From: JABMRF01 sp964584985
Lineage (GTDB): Bacteria; Patescibacteriota; Patescibacteriia; UBA11705; JABHMO01
Length of the DNA stretch: 55,037 nt
Assembly: GCA_964584985.1 (NCBI GenBank)
Contig: CAZPBK010000006.1
Span: 1-55,037 of the forward strand
Direction: 5' to 3'
Below the pieces are notes generated by a model. It worked only from the letters and a program-made list of their open reading frames with translations, was not told the origin of the DNA and searched no databases. Made by a program: the position numbers and the translations under genes. Numbering within the stretch: the stretch's first letter is position 1; each line of letters starts with the position of its first letter. Of the stretch, positions 48,893-55,037 are shown in pieces.

Positions 48893-49951
48893 ATGAATGC
48901 ACAAAGAAAAGTGGTTGATTTGTCAATCATGACCATTATTAAATTTTTTTTAGTGGTTTTGTTCTTGTTTTTCTTGTATTTGATTAAAGAAGTTTTGGCC
49001 ATTTTGTTCGTGGCTTTGATTTTTGCTTCCGCCGTGGATCCTTGGGTGGATGCTTTGGAAAGGCTAAAAATCCCTCGATGGTTGACTATTTTGTTGATCT
49101 ACGGGTTATTGTTTATCATTGTGTTCTTGGTTGTTTATCTTTTGATTCCGCCAATGAGTGCTCAATTCGGTCAGTTACTGGAGAATTTTCCGGATTATTT
49201 CCAAAAAATAGGCGTGGCTTTTTCTGATTTAAAGAGCTTTTCCGCTCAACACGGGCTTTTTGGCGAAGTTGATTCCGGAATAAATGCGGTTAAACAAAAT
49301 ATTTCAGGAGCCATTGGCTCGGTTTTTCAAACCGTAGCCGGTATTTTTGGTGGAATAGTTTCCTTTTTTGTGGTTTTGGTGGTTACTTTTTATATGACGG
49401 TAGAGGAGAGTGCCATGAAAAGAACCGTAACCTTTTTATTGCCGGAAAGATATCAGCCTTTTACCTTGCAACTGATTAATAAAGTGCAAAGAAAAATTGG
49501 TGCTTGGTTAAAAGGACAATTGATTTTATGTTTAATTATCGGAGTCATGGCCTATGTCGGTTTGTTGATTTTGGGAGTTAATTATGCTTTGGTTTTAGCT
49601 CTTCTGGCAGCGGTTGGTGAGTTTATTCCATATCTCGGACCGGTGCTTTCGGCCGTACCGGCTATTTTCTTGGCTTTTACTCAGTCGCCGTTAAAGGCTC
49701 TTTTGGTTTTGGCTTTGTATGTTTTAATTCAACAAATAGAAAATAATATTTTGGTTCCAAAGGTTATGCAACGAGCCGTTGGTTTGAATCCGATTATCAG
49801 TATTATCGCTCTTTTGGTTGGTGCCAAAATAGCCGGCTTGATTGGAGTTATTTTGGCTATTCCGGTGGCTACCGCCGTTAGTGTTATTGCTCGGGAGTTT
49901 TGGGCGACCAAGGAAAAAGTGACTGAATCTGAAACAGAGTTAAAAACCTAG
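48893..49951 (+). CDS. AI-2E family transporter (PerM/YdiK-like permease)
   Basis: A 352-residue membrane protein with about eight segments. The family pattern is visible: the first pair of helices with VLAILFVALIFASAVDPWVDALE, the RKIGAWLKGQLILCLIIGVMAYVGLLILGV region, and the late VGLNPIISIIALLVGAKIAGLIGVILAIPVA block. The family contains the proposed AI-2 exporter TqsA and many permeases of unknown substrate, so the transported molecule cannot be named. It heads an operon of four genes with gaps of about 10 bases. Confidence 0.88.
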   Translation: MNAQRKVVDLSIMTIIKFFLVVLFLFFLYLIKEVLAILFVALIFASAVDPWVDALERLKIPRWLTILLIYGLLFIIVFLVVYLLIPPMSAQFGQLLENFPDYFQKIGVAFSDLKSFSAQHGLFGEVDSGINAVKQNISGAIGSVFQTVAGIFGGIVSFFVVLVVTFYMTVEESAMKRTVTFLLPERYQPFTLQLINKVQRKIGAWLKGQLILCLIIGVMAYVGLLILGVNYALVLALLAAVGEFIPYLGPVLSAVPAIFLAFTQSPLKALLVLALYVLIQQIENNILVPKVMQRAVGLNPIISIIALLVGAKIAGLIGVILAIPVATAVSVIAREFWATKEKVTESETELKT

Positions 49952-49962
49952 TTTATTAAAGT

Positions 49963-50412
49963 ATGAAAAAAAACAAGACAACAAAGGCAAATTTTTGGCG
50001 TATTGCCGGTTTTATTCTGGTTTTGGTGGTGTTTGTTATTTTTTCATGGGCACTTGTCCGGCTTTATTTATACGAGTCAAAGGTTGAAGGAAAAAGCTCC
50101 TCCTTGACCGAGCAAGCGGATTTTGCTAAGAGTTATCAAGACGAGCCACGGGATTCAAACATAAAAGAGTTGCCTTTGGAGCAAGATTTGGAAAGATTTT
50201 TCAGTGTTTATTTCAATCAAAAGTTTTCCGATCCTGAAAAGCGTTTACAGTTTTTGCAAAGTGAGTATGAACGCTTTGGAAACAAAAAAGTCGGTTCGAA
50301 AAAAAGAGATTTGTATTTGCGTTTTTTCAATACTTACAAAAAGATAATGAAAAATCCCGGTCAGGCTTCAGCCTTGGATCAGGAGTGGGAAGTGATTTAT
50401 AATCAGTTGTAA
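49963..50412 (+). CDS. Single-pass membrane protein, function unknown
   Basis: A 149-residue protein: Lys-rich start, one helix at about 13-35 and an external domain of about 110 residues rich in Lys, Phe, Tyr and Glu (SVYFNQKFSDPEKRLQFLQSEY). No family recognised. It is in the operon with the AI-2E-type permease (11-base gap) and the two genes that follow. Confidence 0.6.
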   Translation: MKKNKTTKANFWRIAGFILVLVVFVIFSWALVRLYLYESKVEGKSSSLTEQADFAKSYQDEPRDSNIKELPLEQDLERFFSVYFNQKFSDPEKRLQFLQSEYERFGNKKVGSKKRDLYLRFFNTYKKIMKNPGQASALDQEWEVIYNQL

Positions 50413-50423
50413 ATAAATATAAA

Positions 50424-51185
50424 ATGTTTGTTCTAAAAAGAATCGTTTTATGGTTGGTACCGTTGTTTTGGGTTGTTGGTTTTGAATGGATAAAAATAAA
50501 CAGAAAAATGTTTTGGTGGTTTGCCTTGTTTTTTTTGTTGTACTTATTGGCTGTGATTTTTATAATTCACAAGGGGCAATTGAGTAAAAGATTTTTGAAT
50601 TTTTTGATTTTGCCCGTGTGTTTGAGTTTTTCAGCTACGGTATTTTTGCTGTTTATGGTTAAAATGGTCTTTTTTCATATGTTTGTAGTTATTATTGCTT
50701 TGGTTCTATATTTACTTTTGTTTCAATATTATTTATATTTTAATTTCCCTCATAAATATCAGCCTTATACTTTGGAAAGTTTAAGCTTTTATGTGGTACT
50801 TTTGACCTTTTTTTTCTCGGTTTCCAGCGCTTTTGCTTCCTTAATACTTTTAAAGTTGGGGGTTTTTTTGGCCCTGAGCTTTTTATTGCCCGTAACCGTT
50901 TTAATCTTATATGAGTTTTTTTGGGTGCATAAAATAAGTTGGAAACGGAATTGGCCGTTTGTGGTTATTCTTTCTCTTTTATCCGGACAGTTTTTTTTGG
51001 CTGTTTCTTATTTGCCGACCGGGTATTATGTAAATTCTTTTTTATTAACTGTTTGTTTGTATATGATGTTGGGCATTTCCCGTTTGTTTTTGCAAAAAAC
51101 TTTTGAAAAAAATAAAATTTTAAAATATTTGACTGTCGGTGGTTTTATGCTGGCCGCTATTATGTTGACAGCCAATTGGACATAA
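50424..51185 (+). CDS. Polytopic membrane protein, function unknown
   Basis: A 253-residue protein with about eight or nine membrane segments, almost no loops longer than 20 residues, and the conserved-looking segment FPHKYQPYTLESLSFYVVLL. It could be a permease or a membrane-bound enzyme, but no motif supports a specific call. It is the third gene of the operon, 9 bases before the HtrA-like gene. Confidence 0.6.
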   Translation: MFVLKRIVLWLVPLFWVVGFEWIKINRKMFWWFALFFLLYLLAVIFIIHKGQLSKRFLNFLILPVCLSFSATVFLLFMVKMVFFHMFVVIIALVLYLLLFQYYLYFNFPHKYQPYTLESLSFYVVLLTFFFSVSSAFASLILLKLGVFLALSFLLPVTVLILYEFFWVHKISWKRNWPFVVILSLLSGQFFLAVSYLPTGYYVNSFLLTVCLYMMLGISRLFLQKTFEKNKILKYLTVGGFMLAAIMLTANWT

Positions 51186-51194
51186 TAAAAAAAT

Positions 51195-52316
51195 ATGAAA
51201 AAACTTAGAATAAATTTTGTTATTTTAATTTTAGTAGTGCTTGTTTTGGGATTTGGTGCCGGAGTTATAGGTGAATTGTGGTTGAACAGTTTTCTTCTTC
51301 CCGAGCCATATCTGGATTTTAAATCTTATTCCGATTTGTCGGGAAAAATTGATGAATTGTTACAAAATCAAAAAACGGATATAAATTTGCACCAGAGAGA
51401 TTTGGCTATTCACGAAACAATTCAAAAAGTTCGGCCGGGATTGGTGAAAATTTATTATGACAAGAACTTTTCTTCTTCATCCGTTGATACTCTTTTGCCC
51501 GATCAACTTTTAGGTCAGGGGGCGATGATTACCAGTGACGGTTGGCTTATGACCGCCGCCAATGTTTTGCCGACAAAAAATAGAGATTATTGGGTGGTGG
51601 CCGATGATCACAAACTTTATAAAAGTGAAGAAATTATGATAGACCAGGATTTGGGAGTGGCTTTTTTGAAAATAAAAGCCGGCAATATGCCGGTGATGGA
51701 ATTTAGTTTGAAAAATAATTTAGTTGATGGTCAGTCGGTGTTTTTGTTTGGTTTTAACGGAGGAATTGCCGGGACAAATATTAAAGATCGGAATTATAGT
51801 GACTTAAGCACCTTGGCCAGTTATAAACATTCCAGTGATGAATTTTATAAATTTATTAATCTTTGTTCTGAAGTGGAAAAAGAATTTCTAGGTAGCCCGG
51901 TTATTACTCTTGACGGAAAAATGGCCGGATTTGTTTCCGATACTTCCGGTTTGGTTGTACCCATAGATCATTTAAGTTCGGTTATGTCCGAATCAGTTCA
52001 AGGACAAGAATGGGCCAGGCCTTATTTAGGAGTTAAATTTTATGATTTAAGTGAGATACTTAATCCTGAAATTGATATAAAAAAAGGCGCCCGGATAGCC
52101 GAAAGAGGGATTGCCTTTAAAAGTCCTTTGAGCGGGTTGGTTGAACCCGGAGATATTATCATTGAAGTTGAAGGAGAGGAGATAAACAAACAAAATAATT
52201 TGCCAAAAATTTTGGCGGCCTATAAGCCGGGAGATAAATTGGAGCTGGGGATTCTTGTTGGAGGAGAAGAGCAAGAAAAAATTAAGGTTGAATTAGGTGG
52301 TATTGACAATAAGTAG
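51195..52316 (+). CDS. HtrA-like membrane protein, probable pseudoprotease
   Basis: A 373-residue protein: one N-terminal helix (about 7-27), a trypsin-like domain (about 100-260) and a PDZ domain (about 270-365, with YLGVKFYDL and EPGDIIIEVEGEEI). The fold resembles DegP/HtrA (QGAMITSDGWLMTAANVL; DLGVAFLKI; GSPVITLDGKMAGFV). The catalytic His position is Asn123 (TAANVL against TNNHVV), Asp152 is kept, and the catalytic Ser position is Leu232 (EFLGSPV against GNSGGPL). So it is probably without protease activity and may act as a binding or chaperone-like protein. It is the last gene of the operon from 48893. Confidence 0.8.
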   Translation: MKKLRINFVILILVVLVLGFGAGVIGELWLNSFLLPEPYLDFKSYSDLSGKIDELLQNQKTDINLHQRDLAIHETIQKVRPGLVKIYYDKNFSSSSVDTLLPDQLLGQGAMITSDGWLMTAANVLPTKNRDYWVVADDHKLYKSEEIMIDQDLGVAFLKIKAGNMPVMEFSLKNNLVDGQSVFLFGFNGGIAGTNIKDRNYSDLSTLASYKHSSDEFYKFINLCSEVEKEFLGSPVITLDGKMAGFVSDTSGLVVPIDHLSSVMSESVQGQEWARPYLGVKFYDLSEILNPEIDIKKGARIAERGIAFKSPLSGLVEPGDIIIEVEGEEINKQNNLPKILAAYKPGDKLELGILVGGEEQEKIKVELGGIDNK

Positions 52317-52331
52317 TTTATGTGATACAAT
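52303..52331 (+). promoter_or_regulatory. Promoter of the Wzz-like gene
   Basis: TTGACA (52303-52308), 17 bases, TACAAT (52326-52331); the -35 box lies inside the end of the HtrA-like gene. Confidence 0.85.
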
Positions 52332-52373
52332 TTGTTTGTTTAACAACTTTATAATAAAATTAAATTTTTAAGT

Positions 52374-53393
52374 ATGAATGATTTTCAACCAATAAATCAT
52401 GCTGAAATTATAAAAAGAGAGTGGCGCAAAGTATTGGTGGTGACCATGGTGGTTTTGCTTTTGGGGCTGGTTATTACTTTGGTGCGACCTTTTGAATATA
52501 GGGCCGAGTCCAGTGTTTATGTGGTACAAAAGTCCAGTTTTAGTATTGACGCTTACAGCGCTTCCAAATCAGAGGAACGAATTGCTTCCAAATTGGGACA
52601 GATTTTATATTCAAGTTCTTTTTTTGAAGAAATTTTAACTTCGGGATATGATATTGAAAAGGATTATTTTCCGGAAGATGAATATAAAAAAAGGAAAAAA
52701 TGGGAAAAAACTGTTGAGACCAAGGTGCCCGGAGGTTTGAGTAAACTGGAGATTTTTGTTTATCATCCAGATCCGAGACAGGCTATGCAGATTTCTCAAG
52801 CCATTACTTATACTTTGACTCATAACAAAGAAGAATTTATAGGTATTAGCGATGTTGATCTGAAAGTCTTGGATTCTCCTTTGGTTTCCAAATACCCGGT
52901 CAGACCCAATGTGTTATTAAATTTGATTCTTGCTTTAGTGATTGGTGGTGCTTTGGGTATAGCCTTTGTTCTTTTGACCTATGATCCGCGGGAGGATGAA
53001 TTACTTGGTTTGTCGGATGAAAATCGTCCCCATTTAATAGAAAAAGATAAGATTAAACAAAAACCAAAGAAAGTAAAAAAATCTAAAAATAAAGAAATAA
53101 AGGATTTGGACGAGATTAAAGACTTGGCCATGGCCGAGGATAATCCTAAAAAGCCGGTGGAAGAGATTAGGGATTTGCCCGATGAAAGCAAAATAGAGAT
53201 TCCCGACATTGGTCAAAAAATCAAGGATCAGCAAGGGGTGGATCAAAAAAATCCAATGGAAAAATCTCAGGAAAAGCGGTCTAAGGAGCTTCAGATTCCG
53301 GATATTCCTCAAGCTGGACAAAAGAAAAAGAAAAATAAAGACTTGCCGGAATTTGCTCAGGAAGACGAAATAATCAATATGCCTCGCAAGTAA
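52374..53393 (+). CDS. Wzz-like (chain-length determinant) membrane protein
   Basis: A 339-residue protein with two membrane helices (about 20-40 and 182-203) bracketing an external domain with YRAESSVYVVQ and the PDPRQAMQISQAITYTL helix, as in Wzz/KpsE-type proteins that control surface polysaccharide length. After the second helix come about 135 residues of Lys/Glu/Asp/Gln-rich cytoplasmic tail with repeated short DLPD- and IPDI-like motifs; no tyrosine kinase domain is present. No other polysaccharide gene is in the window. The tail is unusual for the family. Confidence 0.75.
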   Translation: MNDFQPINHAEIIKREWRKVLVVTMVVLLLGLVITLVRPFEYRAESSVYVVQKSSFSIDAYSASKSEERIASKLGQILYSSSFFEEILTSGYDIEKDYFPEDEYKKRKKWEKTVETKVPGGLSKLEIFVYHPDPRQAMQISQAITYTLTHNKEEFIGISDVDLKVLDSPLVSKYPVRPNVLLNLILALVIGGALGIAFVLLTYDPREDELLGLSDENRPHLIEKDKIKQKPKKVKKSKNKEIKDLDEIKDLAMAEDNPKKPVEEIRDLPDESKIEIPDIGQKIKDQQGVDQKNPMEKSQEKRSKELQIPDIPQAGQKKKKNKDLPEFAQEDEIINMPRK

Positions 53394-53416
53394 AATTTTC
53401 CATATTTTAGATAAAA

Positions 53417-53446
53417 AAAACCGTTGTTTTAAACAGCGGTTTTTGG
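53417..53446 (+). terminator. Terminator of the Wzz-like gene
   Basis: ACCGTTGT (53420-53427) pairs with ACAGCGGT (53433-53440), followed by T5. Confidence 0.8.
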
Positions 53447-53471
53447 TTTGGTCGAAAAATAATTTTATATC

Positions 53472-53499
53472 TTGACAAAAAATATAATAGTGCTAAAAT
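53472..53499 (+). promoter_or_regulatory. Promoter of the 53557 gene
   Basis: TTGACA (53472-53477), 16 bases, TAAAAT (53494-53499). Confidence 0.7.
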
Positions 53500-53556
53500 A
53501 TACTGTTCACTGTTCATTTATATTATAAATCGAAAACAAAACCGGAGGAAACTGTC

Positions 53557-54630
53557 ATGGAAAAGGACGACAAAAAACAGGGAAAAATCAATGAAGAAAA
53601 AGGAAGAAAGGAACGCCAAGAAGGACGGAGTCCGGAAGTGAAAAAAAACTCGCCGCTGTATGAAGAAGAACAGCGCAAAGCGAGAGCCAGGGAAATTCGA
53701 GCTCGTCAAGAAGGCCGGTGTCCGAAAGTTTGTGAGGGATCTCCCTTATTTTCGGAGAAGGAAAAAGCCTTTCTGGATTTGCCTCCTGACAAACAGGATG
53801 ACCTTTTGAACAGGCAGGCCCAAGCGGTTGGCAGTGGAAAAAGGGATGCCGGAACCGGTTCGGCGCGTTTTATGATCCAGAACCTGATTTCCGAGGTCGC
53901 CAAAGAGGAAAGGCGTAAGGTCGGCCGAGATAAATTGAAAGCCAAACTGGAGGCTTCTGTTAAAAAGCGGGAGCAAGAAGCTTCTTCTTTCGAGGCGGAA
54001 AACATTAGGCTGAGTGATCCCGGTGATCCCGCCAAGAAAAAGCCCGAAGGCTTGGACAATCCTTCCGGGGTAAAAAAGGAGGTCAAGCAAGGTAAAATGT
54101 CTTTGTCTGAAAAGGAAGAGGCAGCCTTGAAGGATCAGTTTTACCTGAAGGAAGAGCCAACAGTGGAAACAGAATTTGATGGAGACATCGAAGCGGATCT
54201 GCTGGTTGACGAATCCAAGTTTGATCAGCAAACTTGGCAAGAGAAAGAAAAGCCAAAAACAACCACGGCTGAATGGTTTATTGAGGATGAGCCGTGGGGT
54301 GATGAGGATTTGGCAGAGGCTGATGAGCCGGAAAAAGATGAATCTAAAATTCCGGCCAAGTCTGAATCAAAGCCCGAGCCCAAGTCCGAGCCTGAACCTG
54401 AACCCGAGTCCAAGGTTAAACCTGAGGACAAGGAAAAAGAGTTCTTGGCTGAGCTGGAAAAAGAGTCTGAGCTGGGAATTGATCCTCAGATTACCAGCGA
54501 GATAGCCAACATTGAGTCTGGTCAATCCGGTCAATCCCGGGACGATGAAGGCTTGAGTGTGGTTATGTTCATGGTGTTTGCTGTGGAATTGGCTACCGGC
54601 TTGACTATGCTCTTTTCTTGGCTAAATTGA
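53557..54630 (+). CDS. Large charged protein with C-terminal membrane anchor, function unknown
   Basis: A 357-residue protein almost wholly of charged residues: two similar N-terminal segments (ERQEGRSPEVKKNSPLYEEEQRKA and about 30 residues later RQEGRCPKVCEGSPLFSEKEKA), a Lys/Glu-rich middle that probably forms coiled coil, an acidic Pro/Glu repeat tail (PEPKSEPEPEPESKVKPE), and a single C-terminal hydrophobic helix with no charged residues after it. That is a tail-anchor design. The start is fixed by GGAGG at 53544-53548. No family is recognised. Its own promoter and a UGA stop. Confidence 0.65.
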   Translation: MEKDDKKQGKINEEKGRKERQEGRSPEVKKNSPLYEEEQRKARAREIRARQEGRCPKVCEGSPLFSEKEKAFLDLPPDKQDDLLNRQAQAVGSGKRDAGTGSARFMIQNLISEVAKEERRKVGRDKLKAKLEASVKKREQEASSFEAENIRLSDPGDPAKKKPEGLDNPSGVKKEVKQGKMSLSEKEEAALKDQFYLKEEPTVETEFDGDIEADLLVDESKFDQQTWQEKEKPKTTTAEWFIEDEPWGDEDLAEADEPEKDESKIPAKSESKPEPKSEPEPEPESKVKPEDKEKEFLAELEKESELGIDPQITSEIANIESGQSGQSRDDEGLSVVMFMVFAVELATGLTMLFSWLN

Positions 54631-54670
54631 AACAAAAATCACAGGCTGTCGAGCTCTGATCTTATGGGTC

Positions 54671-54699
54671 TTGACAAGCTTGGCGGTCTGTGATACAAT
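54671..54699 (+). promoter_or_regulatory. Promoter of the 54756 gene
   Basis: TTGACA (54671-54676), 17 bases, TACAAT (54694-54699). A CCCCC/GGGGG hairpin (54728-54732, 54738-54742) stands in the leader directly before the AAAGGAGG site. Confidence 0.85.
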
Positions 54700-54755
54700 G
54701 CAATGTTCGTAATTTGAAAATTCAAGTCCCCCTGTGCGGGGGAAAGGAGGAAGAA

Positions 54756-55037
54756 ATGAAGAAAGAACAGAAAGAAAAAAAATCGGCTCAGCCGGCCAGC
54801 AAAGGCCTGATCATGGGAGTACTTGTACTCCTGCTGATTGCGGCCCTCCTGATTCTGGGGGCGTTTGTCCTCCAAAAGAAAGGAGACAAAGAATTGGCTG
54901 GCGGCTTGGCCGTCCTGGCCACCGAGGTGAAGGACACCTCGGACAAGGCTGACAAGGCCATGGCCAAAGCGGTTGAGGCTGAGAAATCAGCCAAGGCGGC
55001 TGAGGACAAGGCTGAGGTTGGGCTTAATCTGGCTCAT
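54756..55037 (+). CDS. Membrane protein with heptad-rich tail, partial
   Basis: An open frame that runs off the end of the window (94 codons seen). It starts MKKEQKEKKSAQPASKGLIM, has one membrane helix (about 18-40), and continues into Ala/Lys/Glu/Asp heptads (KDTSDKADKAMAKAVEAEKS and on) that look like coiled coil. Codon use is clearly richer in G and C than in the neighbouring genes. The start is fixed by AAAGGAGG at 54743-54750. Function cannot be told from the part present. Confidence 0.7.
   Translation, partial: MKKEQKEKKSAQPASKGLIMGVLVLLLIAALLILGAFVLQKKGDKELAGGLAVLATEVKDTSDKADKAMAKAVEAEKSAKAAEDKAEVGLNLAH

Overview
The window looks like a chromosomal segment of an AT-rich bacterium of the Candidate Phyla Radiation (Patescibacteria). 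This is inferred from gene content and style: mostly small housekeeping genes, operon genes with almost no Shine-Dalgarno sequences, standard stop codons (UAA, UAG and UGA all terminate genes, so this is not a UGA-recoding lineage), many single-pass membrane proteins of unknown function, and very large multidomain surface proteins. The finer lineage cannot be fixed from this window; the presence of uL1 excludes those CPR groups reported to lack it.

Layout. 1-5.1 kb is an accessory envelope region: a lipoprotein, a REP-associated Y1 transposase whose reading frame contains REP palindromes, two more lipoproteins, and a secreted C39-like protease with MopE-type repeats. 5.1-8.7 kb holds rpmA, a second C39-like protease and an Fe-S cluster operon (Rrf2 regulator, IscU-like scaffold, Nfu, IscS) with a palindromic operator at the promoter. 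8.7-12.7 kb is a minus-strand peptidoglycan cluster (mraY, murD, ftsW). 12.8-15 kb is miaB-miaA. 15.0-15.5 kb has no protein gene but carries three tandem candidate structured small RNAs, each with a closing stem and its own terminator. 15.5-21.2 kb holds gatB and a deoxynucleotide/thymidylate cluster (tmk, UPF0200-like kinase, dCMP deaminase-like, dCTP deaminase/dUTPase-like, DHFR-like, and a thymidylate synthase-like enzyme with the Asn-to-Asp change of dCMP-specific relatives).

21.2-26 kb contains a small unknown gene, then secE-nusG-rplK-rplA, with a GC-rich hairpin island between rplK and rplA, and gyrB. 26-35.2 kb carries rodA, a bL25/CTC protein with an acidic tail, a DUF3048 protein, prmC, prfA, rpmE, a YtxH-like protein and lgt. 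35.3-45.8 kb holds two paralogous envelope proteins (621 and 2712 residues) and two tiny membrane ORFs. 45.8-48.8 kb has tRNA-Asp, infC-rpmI-rplT and smpB-ssrA (tmRNA). 48.9-55 kb is a string of membrane and envelope genes: an AI-2E-type permease, unknown membrane proteins, an HtrA-like protein that has lost two catalytic residues, a Wzz-like protein, and two unknown proteins, the last cut by the window edge.

How it fits together. Lgt would lipidate the predicted lipoproteins. MraY, MurD, FtsW and RodA build the wall. PrmC modifies the release factor encoded beside it. SmpB and tmRNA form one rescue locus. The thymidylate cluster appears to supply dTTP from deoxycytidine nucleotides. Two translation-start styles coexist: housekeeping operons lack Shine-Dalgarno motifs, while a set of stand-alone unknown, secreted or lipoprotein genes has strong AAGGAGG-type sites, often with their own promoter and terminator.
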